From positions 164,001 to 228,000 of the forward strand of contig JAYKKM010000141.1 of assembly GCA_035772405.1 (NCBI GenBank): a DNA stretch of 64,000 bases. Reading direction: 5' to 3'. Positions 51,083 to 62,400 of the stretch are shown in pieces. The stretch is from Chrysogorgia sp. JL179-B06 (Eukaryota; Cnidaria; Anthozoa; Scleralcyonacea; Chrysogorgiidae). Within the stretch, counting starts at the first letter, position 1; the number at the start of each line of letters is the position of its first letter. A program made the translations under genes and the position numbers. The notes beneath the pieces were generated by a model, which was not told the origin of the DNA, ran no database searches, and saw nothing but the letters and a program-made list of their open reading frames with translations.

Positions 51083-51563
51083 TAAGGCTAGCGAACAGCT
51101 TGGTTTGGTGAATATTACAGACAGCGATACAGCCCCTAAAGAACACGTTCGACAAGTTTCTACGAGCGACAAATGCAAGCCGATTATAAAGGATAAAATT
51201 CTCCTTGATTATAAAGATGTATTCGAAGGTTTGGGCTGTCTCCCTGGAGAATATAACATCGAAGTCGACCCAGATCATACGCCAGTAATACATGCACCTA
51301 GGAAAATCGCAATCGCCATCCGTGATTCAGTTAAAGAAGAGCTCGAGAAGATGGAAGCTGATGGTATAATAGCGAAAGTGACCAACCCGACTCCGTGGGT
51401 TTCCTCGATGGTAGTCGTTCGGAAAAAGAATGGAAAAGTTCGCGTGTGTATTGACCCGCGTGACTTGAATAAAGCCATCAAAAGATGTCATTATCCACTG
51501 CCAACGTTGGAAGACGTAGCAACCAGATTGTCCAATGCCAAAGTGTTTTCTGTTTTAGATTAG
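51083..51563 (+). pseudogene. Gypsy 2 reverse transcriptase, N-terminal part
   Basis: RT fingers are visible (MEADGIIAKVTNPTPWVSSM, VCIDPRDLNKAIKRCHYPLP, ATRLSNAKVFSVLD). The frame ends at a TAG exactly where the catalytic palm should begin. The palm with the YxDD motif is absent from the window between here and the RNase H. Confidence 0.85.
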
Positions 51564-51810
51564 ATTTGTGGTAGACGACAAAGAGTGAATAAAGGAATTT
51601 TGTGTGTGAATTTGTTTGCTGACTTGATTTTGCATACGTAATTAAGATATTTGATCCAAACACTAGTGTTTGGATCAAATATCTTAATTACGTATGCAGC
51701 TGAAATCTTTTGTCTGGCGGTGTTTGACCGGGGTATCCAAACAGCATCATGTGACCGAATGCTTACATGCTATTGGTTTAATTACTCATGAATTATTAAT
51801 GAATTTTAGA
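51564..51810. other. Foreign insert replacing the RT palm, with a 68-bp perfect palindrome
   Basis: About 245 bp of non-Gypsy sequence lies between RT fingers and RNase H. Its core, 51631-51698, is a loopless perfect palindrome centred on ACTAGT, beginning TGCATACGTAATTAAG. Confidence 0.8.
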
Positions 51811-53372
51811 ATGGTATAACGGAAGCTCCGGTCCTAGCATTTTTCGACCCACAGAAAGAAGTTACCATCCAGTGTGATGCTTCGCAGGCTGGTCTTGGAG
51901 CCGTTTTAACCCAAGAGGGGAAGCCAATTCACTACGCCTCCAGAGCATTGACACAAGCTGAAAAAAAAATTACGCACAAGTGGAAAAAGAGCTATTGGCG
52001 ATTGTTTTCGCATGCGAACGGTTTGACCAATATGTATATGGTAGATTGGTTACCGTCGAATCAGATCACAAGCCGTTGGAACAGATTGCGACGAAGCCGT
52101 TCCACGATGCACCGAAGAGATTGCAGCGAATGTTTTTGCGATTGCAAAAATATGATCTTAACATTACCTATATAAGAAGGGATCACAGCTTTTTATCGCG
52201 GACACGCTGTCACGTGCATATCCGGAGAAAGTGTAAATAAGAAAAGAAAACCAGGAGTTTTGTTCCCAGGTAGAGGAAATCAACTTGGTAAAAGATCTAC
52301 CCATTACAGAAGAGCGACACAACGAGTTGAGACGTGCTACCTCTACTGATTCAGAGCTTCAAAAGGTTCGGGAATGTGTCCAGAATGGTTGGGCGACGTC
52401 ACGACTTCGAGTGTCACCAGAAGTAGCCCCATATTATTCGTTTCGTAGCGAAATTTCCTGTCAACATGGTCTCGTTTTCAAGTCTGAAAAAATTGTGGTC
52501 CCACAAGCTCTGCGAGCAGAAGTGACACAACGTCTACACAGTTCACACTTGGGCATGGAGGGTTGGCTCGTGAGATTTTGTATTGGCCGGGAATGTCAAC
52601 GCAGGTAAAAGAGTTCGTGTCGAAATGCTCAATATGTCAAACCTATCAACCCAAGCAGTGTAAAGAGCCACTTTTGTCGCATGAGTTACCAAATCGACCA
52701 TGGGCGAAGGTTGGGACAGACCTGTTTACATTCGAGAATAAAAATTATCTGATAGTAGCAGATTATTTCTCTAATTTCTTCGAAGTGGACTGCCTAACAA
52801 GTACCACATCATCTGCAGTTATCCAAAAGCTGAGAGCGCAGTTTAGCCGTCATGGAATTCCGGAAATCGTGATTTCCGACAACGGTCCTCAATTTGCGTG
52901 TGCTGAATTCCGCAAATTCTCGAAAGACTGGGAATTTGAACATATTACGTCTTCGCCACGATACCCTCAATCTAATGGGAAAGTAGAGAATGCCGTGAAA
53001 ACGTGCAAGACGCTGATGAAGAAGGCAGCAATGGCAAAGACCGACATTTATCTTGCTTTGTTGGCATTCCGGAATACACCCAGTGAGGGAGTATGTGCTA
53101 GTCCAGCACAGAAGCTGTTCTCAAGGAGGACCAGAACGCGACTTCCGACGACTGCGGAACTATTAATGCCGCGAGTAACCCCATGTGACAGAGTGACGGC
53201 AGGTCTACAAGAAGCAAAAGAAAAGCAAAGACGAAATTACAATACCAAGACTCATGTTCTTTCACCTTTGAACGCTGGTGAAATCGTGCGAATGAGACTT
53301 CCTGGTGAACAGAAATGGTCGCAGGCGATCTGCATAAAACAGGCTGGTCTACGTTCCTATGATGTGCTGTGA
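51811..53372 (+). pseudogene. Gypsy 2 RNase H and integrase
   Basis: RNase H begins AFFDPQKEVTIQCDASQAGL and shifts frame at an A-run near 51962 (LTQAEKK to EKELLAIVFACERF). A second shift lies near 52195. Integrase has an HHCC region (CSICQ) and a DDE core: VGTDLF, SDNGPQF, and Glu in SNGKVENAVK. A frameshift near 52565 splits the zinc region from the core. The catalytic residues of integrase survive. Confidence 0.82.
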
Positions 53373-53379
53373 AATACAG

Positions 53380-53680
53380 AAATACAGACGCAATAGACGC
53401 CAATTGCGGTCTACTTCGGAAGATTGCCTGATGAATCTACCTACTAGTTCAGATGCAAAGCAAGCATCTGGAACAACATTACGTCCGGCGCCAGCACAAG
53501 CCGTGCAAATGCAACCTGAGTCTGGTGGTTCGCCTATGAAGTCTCCAAGAGTGATTCCCTCTGTAACATCTAACGACGAGATTTCCGCTCCACATCCTTC
53601 AGTATTATCTTCCAATGGTCCACCAATAGTGAGAAGGTCAATGAGAGATAGACGCGCACCAGACCGATTTCAAGCTTAAA
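53380..53680 (+). pseudogene. Gypsy 2 pol C-terminal tail
   Basis: A Ser/Pro-rich frame ending in IVRRSMRDRRAPDRFQA, the basic tail commonly found at the end of Gypsy pol. It is shifted relative to the integrase core. Confidence 0.55.
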
Positions 53681-53784
53681 TGACGAACTGACCGGACACG
53701 ATATATTTAGTTTATTTACAATATATTAAGACAATTTATATATTTCTAGAGAATGGAATTTATTTAGCTTTAAACAGAGAAGGA

Positions 53785-53897
53785 TGTGACGATTAGTAAT
53801 TTATGCATGTGCTAATTATATGCATGCCAACGTGTATATAAGTTGGTCATTTACGTTTATTAAAGTTGTTACTTATTTGTCGTCAAAGCGCGTTACA
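53785..53897 (+). repeat. Gypsy 2 3' LTR
   Basis: 113 bp. Differs from the 5' LTR by a 3-bp deletion (GCATGTGCT for GCATGTCATGCT) and a few substitutions, so the insertion is not very recent. Confidence 0.88.
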
Positions 53898-54560
53898 CTG
53901 GTGGGGTGGTTTTTTGAGCGCATGGTGGGCCTGATGAAAAACGCGCTCATGAAAGCTGTACGACAAGCACACCTATCTTTCAAGAAGCTTAAAGACATTC
54001 TACTTGACGTGGAAGTAGCGCTGAATAACAGACCACTAGGATACATGAAAGACGATATTCAGCTTCAACCATTAACACGAAATGGAATGTTACATGGAGT
54101 TAACATTAGCCTGCCTGCAGAGGATGATCCCACAGAGTTCGAAGAGAAGGAAGGAAGTACAAACAAGCCAGATACACTAAGCGTTACAAAGAAGTAATGT
54201 GGAAACGATGGTCATCAGAGTATGTCAAGTCATTGAGAGAAAGACATCATCACATGTCTTAGAAGAAATCCAAGATATCAATCGGAGACATTATGATAAT
54301 CAAAGAAGATGGAAAAAACAGAGGGATTTGGAAAGGGGAAGGATGGAGTAATTCGAAGCGCTTCACTACGAATAGCGAACGGAAGAATGGAGAGATCACT
54401 ACAACATCTATCCCAGTGGAATTGTCCAACGCAACAGATGAACAGAGACGAGTGAAATGTATGAATCCAAAGGCGAAGGAATTTGAACCAAGAGCAGCAA
54501 GAGAAGCAAAGACAAAAGGCTAGGGAAAGAATACGGCAGATTACGAGTGACACTCAGGAA
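53898..54560 (+). pseudogene. BEL/Pao integrase C-terminal part
   Basis: Resumes after the Gypsy insertion with WWG-type sequence (FFERMVGLMKNALMKAV) and the third catalytic region (EVALNNRPLGYM), followed by a DUF5641-like region (DIMIIKEDGKNRGIWKGEG). Stops occur near 54196 and 54259. This confirms that the Gypsy element landed in the BEL integrase gene. Confidence 0.75.
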
Positions 54561-55082
54561 TATAAGATGTGGCTGTTTTTTAGTTATAAGTACTAAACAA
54601 GGTCCCAAGGACAGTGCAACGTTTTATAGAATTATGTATCATATTAAATAAAACAGTAGCAGAATGCATGACACAAGTTTAATGCTGTGCAGGATTTTAG
54701 ATTGCTTGCTTATAAAGCTACAATATTATTAATAGTTAATATACTGTTTGTTAGAAAAACAATTCTTGATCTTTATTATTGTAATCACAAGGTTGATAAA
54801 GGTGATAAGTTGGACAGAACATTATGGCAATTACTATGTTTATGGATAACCTTTCACTGGCTAATGCCCTGTGATTATCGGGAACAAACACAAAATCCGA
54901 ATAAGAGAGTTATTGGCTCAAAACGATGAAAATAAATTAAATAAACGATGATGAACAATAAACATTATAAAAGTAAATGTTAGTATCCAGACAAGAAAGA
55001 AACAATAGAAAATAATGCTAGTCCGGTGTTTTGACACTGATGACAAAGAAATACAACATTGATTTCATATAATAATAAAAAG
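54561..55082. other. Non-coding stretch after BEL/Pao
   Basis: AT-rich, no supported gene. The BEL 3' LTR may end here but was not identified. Confidence 0.4.
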
Positions 55083-55239
55083 TGCCATATAATGGACGTC
55101 TTAATCACCTCGACTGTTCGGTCTTTAGAATAAAATACCAAACCTTTGTCGCTAGTGCTCGGGCACTGCAGCAAGATCTTGGTTAGACATTTTACCATAA
55201 AGACCTCACTCTTGGTCATTAAGTAGTTATTATATGGCA
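55083..55239. mobile_element. Foldback MITE-like hairpin, copy 1
   Basis: TGCCATATAAT.. at the left pairs with ..ATTATATGGCA at the right, and GACCTC/CGGTCTTT motifs pair inside. A CGGTCC...GGACCG hairpin follows at 55294-55324. Confidence 0.6.
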
Positions 55240-55583
55240 CAAGCTACTTCCGGTTAAATTGCGTGCTCTGATTGGCTGAGACACGTCACGTGCCGGTCCG
55301 TTATTTCCCGGTAATGGACCGGTCCAGATTACGGATTTTGTCAACCATTTTCTTTACAAAGGAACAAGCCGAACAACGATAGGAAATTTTGAAAAGCAGC
55401 AAAAATTGAACAAATTTAGTAAATTAAGCAATAAATCATGTACAGTATGAATCGGACGATGAACAATCTAAAAGAGAGTCTTAGTATCATGAAAACAATA
55501 GAAGAACAAGAACAAGATTGAAAATGACGATTCTGTCATTCAAAACGTATGTAAAGTATGGTGATTGTTGTTTAAAAAAGCCA

Positions 55584-55778
55584 TGCCATATAATAAACCT
55601 CTTATTAACTTCGACCGCTTGGTTATTACAGGAAAAATATCAGACTTCGGTCTTTTATGTACTAACCTCGCCCTTTTATGTACTAACCTCGCCCTATGGT
55701 CTCGGTCCGTACTGTCAAGACCTCGGTCTGATATTTTCCCGTAATGACCGCGCTCTCGGTTAATAAGAAGTTAGTATT
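55584..55778. mobile_element. Foldback MITE-like hairpin, copy 2
   Basis: Begins TGCCATATAATAAACCTCTT, related to copy 1. Inner segments TTATTAAC, CGCTTGGTTATTAC and ATATCAGAC pair with GTCTGATAT, GTAATGACCG and GTTAATAAG. A TTTTATGTACTAACCTCGCCC unit is duplicated in the loop. Confidence 0.6.
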
Positions 55779-55779
55779 A

Positions 55780-56480
55780 AAATTATTTTGTGTCAAAAAT
55801 CCCATCCCTCAATCTTTTAAAAAAATCAAATTCCCCCGTGTCAGAAAAGTCAATCAGTCAATAACCTGTCAGTGTCCCCACAAAATATCTCTAGTGTAGG
55901 AATGTGGGCTAATAATATAATTGTTCAGGCAGTTTCAAATGCTGTTTATTTGACAATTCATATTATGGGAATAGCACCAAATTTCTCCGAGGCTACAATT
56001 ACGGGAATCGAACCCGCAACCTTCATGCCCAAAACATATCTACATGTATTTCTATTAAGCCTAAGAATATACAATAAAAATTTCAAAATATTAATCAAAT
56101 GCTGATAAAATTAACACGAAGTAAATAGCGAAACTACAGAACGTAAATAATACGCTTTACAAAAGTGCTGGTGTCTAATTTCTAACAAAATAATCTCGCA
56201 GGTTATTCTGTGTCTATTGTGTTCCATTAGGCATTATACTAGAAGTTACTATCGCAAGGGGGAGTGCTGCCTCGAAAGTCATGGGAAGCCTAATTTTTGA
56301 TAAAATTTCAAAAATGAACATTGAACCCACTGTAGTATGTACACCTTTCTATCAATTATTTTAATTATTTTAAATACAGCAGACTTAAATTACAAATGAC
56401 TATCACTTATCTGAATATAATTGGCAAGGCTTTTGATTGCATAGACAGTATACATTACGACTATGTTTTGGTGATTGGTA
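55780..56480. other. Mostly unique non-coding stretch with a tRNA-like B box
   Basis: On the minus strand GGTTCGATTCC (55999-56020 region) matches the tRNA T-loop/B box consensus within a GCGGG...CCCGT stem. No complete tRNA fold surrounds it, so it may be a tRNA pseudogene or SINE relic. Confidence 0.35.
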
Positions 56481-57023
56481 AACAAATTTCTGATAAATCA
56501 CTGCCACTATAAATCATGCTTCTTACTGTGGCAAAGCTGTCAGTGGAATCGCAAGTGTCTGATATGTTTATGGCAAAGCAAGCGCAAAACAAATAGGCGC
56601 TGACTAAATAAATACCAGAAATGGTATGTAACAGATGTTTACGATATTGTTGCACCATTATTTATATCGTCTAAATTTTATTGTTGAGAATGCGATACTT
56701 TCAAGATCTTTGTGATGTATTAGTTCATTGCACATATCCACGACTCCACATATTATACTGTAATTGTCGTTCGGGAATACACCACAGTCAACTGCAACCA
56801 CTATTTTATTTTCCCAAAGAACTTGTACTATTGTATTTACTGCATACCAAATATTATGGTTATCCATGGCACACAAATAATTTCCATTGTACACTGAATT
56901 TTCACAAAATGGACAAATCCGCTGAATTTTCACAAAGTTGAGGGAAATGATTTCTTGAAGACAGTTCCATGTACAGTTTATTACATATACAGTTGGGCAG
57001 ATCAATATTGTTGTGTGCCTCAA
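56480..57023. repeat. Dispersed repeat, copy 2 (inverted to 37732-38210)
   Basis: Fuller copy of the repeat. The minus-strand frame 56658-57023 includes VINCTWNCLQEIISLNFVK, also seen at 37732. Function unknown. Confidence 0.6.
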
Positions 57024-58331
57024 CGGGCGATATATTTGTGTCGATCACTGATCGACAGGACAAGTTGTCTTCTAACTAAGGCAACAAACAACGGTTGGCA
57101 AGTTGTTCAACGACAGAAATCCCTGACGAGGAATGAGATCATGGTTAAAAGCATTCAAGTACATGTTGTCTCCTTGTATTTCGTAACTGGAAGCCCAATA
57201 GCTTGTGCTGTTAACAGCGCTGATAAACTCATGAAAGAGCACTGATTTCCTCGAGACTGGCCACGACTGAAACCTTCATGGCCTTGATGAATACTTCCAC
57301 GAGAAAGTAAAGACATAATTATTGTTCTTACCGTGAATTTCCTGTGAAGGAATTGTCGAGAACTTCAAGAAGCTATAAACAGGCAGCGTGGTAGTGGAAC
57401 ATGCGCACTTGAGTAACTTTCGAGCACATATGGATGACGTATGCCGACACACAAACAAACGAAAAATTCAACAAATCGAGATCTGGTAATAACGTGACAG
57501 AAATATCCTGAATGTCAGACTTTTATTTTATATCCAGGCTCGTCTTCCCCTAACAGACAACGAATCCTTTCTCCTACACCATATTTAATACTATAAATCC
57601 ACAAAATCCCTGTTTCCAGAAGAAATATTATCACTCGCTCCTTGGCCGGCCATGTTGTTTATCAATTTCAGCTCGCGCGTGCGCAGTGGCCGCAGTAGCA
57701 TGTTAACATAAAAACCCGGAGGACACAACTTATATTGCAGACATATTATGAAATATTCAAGATATCGAAATCTAACTGCATTGATACACGTAGAAAACCC
57801 ATTGATAACTAACTTAACGGTCTGCCCTCATTGTCCAGGAACTTCAGATTCACTTTTCCACTCACAAATTAAATTAAAAAACAAAGTAAATTAAAGTACC
57901 AAAATACTACGAATTATTGTCCCACCCCACACCGGGGTGTTAACACTATCGGTCACTGACTATCGTGTGAATTGTAGCCACTCATCACAATACTGCAAAG
58001 TTTTAAAAACTTTGCACTAAAAAGGAGAAGGGTGTTCGAAACTGAAGCAATAGTATCGGGATACCTGCATGTGCCACACCGCAATAAGGATTATGGGACA
58101 GAACTCGTGTTGTGGTCTGAGCGGCTTTATATTTTTCTGTTATTAAGTTTTTATAAATACATTCTATTGAAATATTATATATCGAAATATGCTACTTTAT
58201 ACTACCTGCATGCTATGGAAACGAAATAGGCGACTTCAGCCCTAAAAACACGTGTACTTGTCACTTGGTCAAATATGTAAACAAAACCTGAGATGCGGAC
58301 AATCAAATCGAGTAGCGCTATGCTAGAAATA
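57024..58331. other. Non-coding stretch
   Basis: No gene or clear element could be supported. The open frames lack recognisable domains. Confidence 0.45.
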
Positions 58332-58973
58332 TGGTTGCGACGAACCGTTGCGCGTGGGGGACTTGTAAGAATGATTCAAGATTTTGTACATTTCATACGT
58401 TTTCCTGCTAAGAAGAGGTGGAAAACGTCGGCCGAAAAAAGAAAATGATGGATTGTGGCCTGTCGCCGTGGAGATTCGTTCGTGTTTATGAAGGATGGAC
58501 CTACACACCAGCACTTCCTGACCCAATTTCTGCTACAGCCAGTGGAGAAAAAGGAGTGTAAATGATTGTTTATAAATGATGGCGCCTGTAAGTGTTTCAC
58601 ATAGGTTTGTTTACATTTTAAGGTGAAGCGACTTCGACGCAAACGAAAAGCACCTAAACATGAATATTGGCGTGAAAAAACAGTCGTACAGTCGAAAAAG
58701 ACCTAGCAATATCGTTGTTAGATTTGCAATAAACTCTAATAAGTTCTGATAGGACTGTAGGCGAAATGCTAACCTCCGTTAGCCTCATGAATTTGCCCAC
58801 CACCAGACAGCTGGTTTACAAAACCGAAGAAACTCAAGTCTGCGACGATGAAGCACTGGGTCGTCCAGAGAAGGAGCAGCGAAATGTCAGCACACAGGTA
58901 GAGAGAGGTTGTAAAATTTGAATGTTTATTCCGTGCCAAAGCACGTTTTTTGAAGTGTTTTAATAATTTTATT

Positions 58974-59028
58974 CCCTCGCCCGGACGGCGCGAAGCGCCG
59001 TCCAGCGCCGAAAGCGCTAGGGCGAGGG
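58974..59028. repeat. GC-rich cloverleaf-like palindrome, copy 2
   Basis: An outer stem CCCTCGCCC / GGGCGAGGG encloses a GGACGGCGC-GAA hairpin and an AGCGC-CGAAA-GCGCT hairpin. Stem sequences differ from 887-926 but pairing is kept. Confidence 0.7.
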
Positions 59029-59200
59029 TGATAATCTTTACGGGGTGGTAGAATGTCCGGTCGTGTACAATGTCCGGTCGTTTGGGGAAGTTAGTTTTGG
59101 AATATGTTTGTGCCGCGTATAAATATGTATCCATCAACCGGGGAACATCGGTTGTCTTGGTTACGATGACGAGGACCTCACTGGGCAGAAAGTGGGTAAA

Positions 59201-59254
59201 CAAGGATATTTATGGCTCTACAAGGATATTTATGGATCTACAAGGATATTTATC
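59201..59254. repeat. 20-bp tandem repeat x2.7
   Basis: Units of CAAGGATATTTATGG.TCTA starting at 59201, 59221 and 59241. Confidence 0.9.
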
Positions 59255-60111
59255 TTATGGTCGTGAGCCGGGAACATTTTTGTGATATTATTTACAAAAG
59301 CGATTTTATTACTGTTTGTGAATTTAAACAGTATTGGAAACTCGAAAAAAGGTGAAATGAGTAATTTAAATAACGAATGACAGGTTGAAGCTGCACGAGC
59401 AGAGGAGAACGAAAGGGAACAGGAAGTAAAGTCCGATATTGCCTGCGGGAAAACCAAACCAACAACAGGTAATAAGGCATGGTTACATCAACAAGGTCGA
59501 AAGACTGTGAACAAAGACGTCGAAAATTGCGAGTAGAAACTCCATACTATTAGGTCAAAAGACCGTGAACAAAAGTTTGGTGATGCTTACAAAATTAAAA
59601 GTGAACAGCTAGGTAAGTGAAGCTAGGTAAGCGAAGTCAGGGTTGGAGAGATCAGTAAAAATTGCAAACAAAACGACGAGTAACGAGCGCATTGTTTAGA
59701 CCAGTTTCTTCTTTGAATCTTTGTTTGCCTTTACAGCCAGTAGCGAAGCTGGCCGTAGCAACTGGTTATGCTATGCTAATTTATAAACATCTGCATATTT
59801 TGGAAACAATATATTTTTAAATATCTGAATATGTAAATCGTTTCAAAATTTGCATAGCAAGACCAGTTGCTATGGTCATGTAACCTGCGATCAGGCCCTC
59901 TCCAAAAAACGTAATGAGGGCCTGATACAACTGCTTTTCAAACCGCATGTATTCATACCAAATTTTGGTATTTTTCTGTGATTGGTCAGAATACAATGAG
60001 AATCAAATAGCGTGTTTTGATTGGTTTTCATTAATTAAATAAACTTCCGGTTTCTTCCTGATGGCGTCGGTAAATAATTTTTAAATAAATAATCAATTTG
60101 ACTTAACTCAT

Positions 60112-60252
60112 GTTCAATCACTTAAACCAGAACAACAAGAGTACATAAGAAGACTAATCTGTTGTGGTGAAGACGTTCTGACGGTTTTACTCACTGGTTT
60201 TGGGAAAAGCCTTATATACCAGCTTATTCCGAAGATGTACGAAAATTTGCAG
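60112..60252 (+). pseudogene. RecQ-like helicase exon fragment
   Basis: The frame reads LKPEQQEYIRRLICCGEDV, then LLTGFGKSLIYQLIPKMY, which is the Q motif and Walker A (motif I) of RecQ-family helicases. It ends at a CAG|GTGCCG donor. No further helicase exon is seen in the window. Confidence 0.7.
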
Positions 60253-60510
60253 GTGCCGTGAAACATATAACAAGATGCCTGTCCAGGCGTCTACTCGGCT
60301 TACTGATTTCTGTAATCTTAACAGGCACTGAAGGCGTTGTGCAGCGATTGTTTAAAGAAGTGGAAAAGTTTTAGAAGCAATGTAGTTACGTGAGAGCTAT
60401 TTTGATTGTACGTACATGCATGATTGATGAGGGGACGAAGAAAAATCCGCAGACGAAATGTAATGTAAACACTAAACACGGCAATGCTATTTTTCTAATA
60501 TCTGTTCGAT

Positions 60511-60543
60511 CATGGATAGTAAATAGACTATTTACTATCCATG
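60511..60543. repeat. 33-bp perfect hairpin
   Basis: CATGGATAGTAAATAG and its complement are separated by one base. Confidence 0.9.
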
Positions 60544-61150
60544 GTTCGATCACGGTTCGATTGAAGGTCTTCGTGTGTCAAAACGTATATAAATATCAAC
60601 GGCAAGATATACGAAACATATCTGTTACGAAATTACATCGGTTTAAAGCAATAAATCACCGGGTAAATGTCGAACAGATCTTGAAGTCATGTCCTTTGAT
60701 TTGGGTACTTGAATCGCTTGCGCATTTTCTCATATAACATCTGATCTTCACATTTTAAGCAGACGAAACCTACAGCGTTCGATTCGCCAGATTCAAGTGA
60801 TCATTTCGATATAGAATTGATTTAAATCGGACAAAAGCACAACGTTTCATAATGATAAATATTACGGAGTTTCACGGCATAAATGTCAACACAGCATAAT
60901 AATATTTCCCGTTCTTCGGCTGTCCATTCCGTCTTATCATGATTGATCTCTCAACTGTGTATGATCTTGGATAGAATCTTTGCAATGGTTTGCGGGTTTA
61001 CATGTCTCGATATAAAACTTTTCCAACTGCGATTCATTGCCAATAAAACGAAAGTCCTAACTTCCGGGGCTCCGGCGTATTTTGATTGGCTCGATTTAAA
61101 TGGGTGTGTCAAAGGGAGGAAAGCCACTCAAACAACATTTGTATCAGGCG

Positions 61151-61209
61151 TTTCTTTTCTCCCCTTCCCCTCCCTCCCCCTTCCCCTTCCTCCCCCCTTC
61201 CCCTCCCCC
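61151..61209. repeat. Polypyrimidine tract
   Basis: Almost uninterrupted C/T over about 59 bases with C-run mirror symmetry, a potential triplex-forming sequence. Confidence 0.85.
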
Positions 61210-61804
61210 AAGAAACGTATGATCGCAGGTTAATGGTCATGCAACTTGGCCACTTTTTACAGCTCAATCTTACTTTAGCAAATTTGAGCAAAACACAGCT
61301 ATGAACTTTGTAAAATGAACTATGCAAATTTCAATAATTTCCAGCTGGTTTGGTTTTGTTCGATTCGTATGTGTTGTCCCATTTTGTACCACAATCACGT
61401 CAAGTGAAAGACTTTTAAATGTGAAAGTAAATAAAGCACAAAGAACTAGTGCTGTTTAAAGAATCGATGAATGGAAGATTAGAATATATATATATATATA
61501 TATATATTAGGTAAATAGACCAAAACATGGTCACTGTCCCAATAAGTAAGAGTGCTCGATACAAAATTGTAGAGCAAGTTATAAAGTATATGTAAAATCT
61601 AAACTTTTACAGATGCCGTAACACTGTGTTTCATGCCTGAGGCAATCATCAGACAACTAATTTACTGTAACAGACTAACATCAACGTATTCACTGAATTA
61701 TATACAATTCGCGCGGCATGGATCAAAAGCGCTAATTGTCGGGCGGTGTTTCTTTGAAGTTACGTGATAGAAGTTCGTTTCGTTTGTTTAGAAGTCTGTA
61801 TTTT

Positions 61805-62400
61805 TGGAAGATGATATGATACTTTTCGGCTGGCAAAGTTCACATCGTGTTGATCTGTTTCGGAAGGCAGGTGCTCTATCTAAAATTGACCACTTTATTT
61901 CAGGGTTTGAAGCATTTTTTTCTTGTGAATTCCAAACATGTTTTGAGAGTTCTGTTGAGTTGATTTTGTTTTGGTAGCGGAATGAATTTCGATGTTTGTA
62001 GAGTCGGTCTTTGAAGGTATGTTCTGTTAATCCAATGTAATTTGTGCCGTTGGTGTGTGTCGGTTGTGATGTGGGCTCGGTACACCAGGCTTCGAGTTAG
62101 GCAATTTCCTTTGACGGGGCAATCCTTCTTGACCTTACAGTTGCATATCTTACTTTGGCTTTATTCCTGGTTTTTAAGTATTTTTCGGTTACGCGATGCT
62201 ATGACGCTCGATATATTTGGCATACAGCTGTAGATGACCTTGATATTGTTCCTATTGAAAATCTTATGAAATTTATGGTTGCTAGGGAAGTGCTTGTCAA
62301 TAAGTTGTAAAAATGTCTTGCCTACATTAGTCTGTACGTTCATGCTGTACGGTGGATTAAACCAAATAATGTTTCTTTTTCTCTTCTTAGCTGTTGTGGA
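61805..62400 (-). pseudogene. Penelope-like (GIY-YIG) coding remnant, left arm
   Basis: Read leftwards: NVQTNVGK.FLQLIDKHFPS, YSCMPNISSVIASRNRKILK, a CNC..C cysteine linker and a NYIGLTEHTF-like YIG segment, followed by the STELSKHVW type ending. The order cysteine linker then GIY-YIG resembles the C-terminus of Penelope-like retroelements. Frameshifts break it into several pieces. Confidence 0.55.

Larger units (their letters stand above)
47974..51196. repeat. 3.2-kb tandem duplication, unit 2
   Basis: Second copy of 44753-47973, joined directly to it. Contains BEL/Pao pol, a Gypsy LTR, gag-protease and the Harbinger insert again. Confidence 0.93.
45709..53897 (+). mobile_element. Ty3/Gypsy retrotransposon 2 inserted in BEL/Pao
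   Basis: Short LTRs begin TGTGACGATTAG and end GTTACA or ATTACA. CTGGT flanks both ends (45704-45708 and 53898-53902) as a 5-bp duplication. A TGGTGTCAG primer-site-like sequence follows the first LTR. An internal tandem duplication adds a third LTR (48932-49047). The reverse transcriptase palm is missing. Confidence 0.9.
43241..54560 (+). mobile_element. BEL/Pao retrotransposon remnant, split by Gypsy 2
   Basis: Gag, RT, RNase H and integrase remnants on the plus strand are characteristic of BEL/Pao. The integrase is cut at 45708 by a Gypsy insertion and resumes at 53898. Many stops and frameshifts; LTRs not identified. Confidence 0.8.
58332..59468 (+). pseudogene. THAP-domain gene fragment, multi-exon
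   Basis: From the ATG at 58332 an N-terminal THAP-like zinc domain is readable (RCAWGTCKNDSR, then FIRFP, W, WIVACRR and a DGPT motif). It has a frameshift near 58378 and a TGA near 58440. Later exon-like pieces on the same strand have good splice signals: a basic piece after 58622, an acidic one from about 58782 to 58896 (CAG|GTAGAG), and one from about 59388 to 59468 (CAG|GTAATA). This looks like a decayed THAP transposase or host gene copy; no catalytic domain is present. Confidence 0.5.
59881..61232. mobile_element. Possible element bounded by 13-bp inverted repeats, carrying a RecQ exon
   Basis: TAACCTGCGATCA at 59881-59893 is perfectly inverted at 61220-61232. A second hairpin ATCAGGCCCTC / GAGGGCCTGAT follows the left end. 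The only coding signal inside is the RecQ-like exon. The element type is not established. Confidence 0.4.

Noticed and set aside
55990..56060. A complete tRNA gene on the minus strand
   Set aside because: Only the T-arm/B box is convincing; no acceptor, D-arm or anticodon fold could be assembled.
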